From Clostridiales bacterium UBA4696 (GTDB lineage Bacteria; Bacillota; Clostridia; Oscillospirales; Oscillospiraceae): 5,507 nucleotides of DNA. Below the pieces are notes generated by a model that searched no databases, was not told the DNA's origin, and saw nothing but the letters and a program-made list of their open reading frames with translations. Shown here one piece after another: positions 5,477 to 5,507 of this stretch. Position 1 is the stretch's first letter. The number at the start of each line of letters is the position of its first letter. The DNA lies in NCBI GenBank assembly GCA_002404795.1, contig DHKK01000202.1, forward strand, positions 1 through 5,507. The letters run 5' to 3'. A program made the translations under genes and the position numbers.

Positions 5477-5507
5477 GCAGATTAGCTATAAAACCCAAAC
5501 CGCAAAT

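Overview
The window looks like a stretch of chromosome from a GC-rich, Gram-positive anaerobe of the Clostridia, most plausibly an Oscillospiraceae-type gut bacterium. This rests on four things: strong AGGAGG-type ribosome sites, a YesM/YesN-type two-component pair, G/C-dominated third codon positions, and palindromic intergenic repeats that resemble (from memory) repeats common in gut Firmicutes. The sequence alone does not fix genus or species.

Layout. Bases 1-202 hold no gene. They carry two copies of a palindromic repeat facing each other (1-43, cut by the window edge, and 84-142), a small hairpin between them and a weak terminator-like hairpin at 165-193. An IclR-family regulator follows on the minus strand (203-973). 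A 183-bp intergenic region (974-1156) has recognisable promoters pointing both ways and an IclR-box-like sequence between them. Three tightly packed plus-strand genes come next: a YesN-type response regulator (1157-2683), a YesM-type sensor histidine kinase (2680-4467) and a lipoprotein solute-binding protein of the RbsB/LuxP type (4454-5422). Their junctions overlap by 4 and 14 bp, so they are almost certainly one translationally coupled operon. A third copy of the repeat begins two bases after the last stop codon (5424-5476), and the final 31 bases show nothing recognisable.

How the genes may work together. The kinase has two membrane segments enclosing a double-Cache-like extracellular domain, then HAMP, phosphoacceptor and ATPase domains. 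The response regulator has an intact receiver domain and an AraC-type DNA-binding domain. The binding protein lies in the same operon with no permease or ATPase gene in the window. The simplest reading is a three-component sensor: the lipoprotein binds a small ligand outside the cell and presents it to the kinase, which phosphorylates the regulator. LuxP/LuxQ and the clostridial XylFII-LytS/YesN system are precedents. Ligand and target genes cannot be read from this window. The divergent IclR regulator may control itself, the operon, or both.

Less expected features are the repeat family, whose second hairpin keeps perfect pairing although its sequence differs completely among the three copies, and two overlapping 18-bp perfect palindromes inside the lipobox region of the binding-protein gene.
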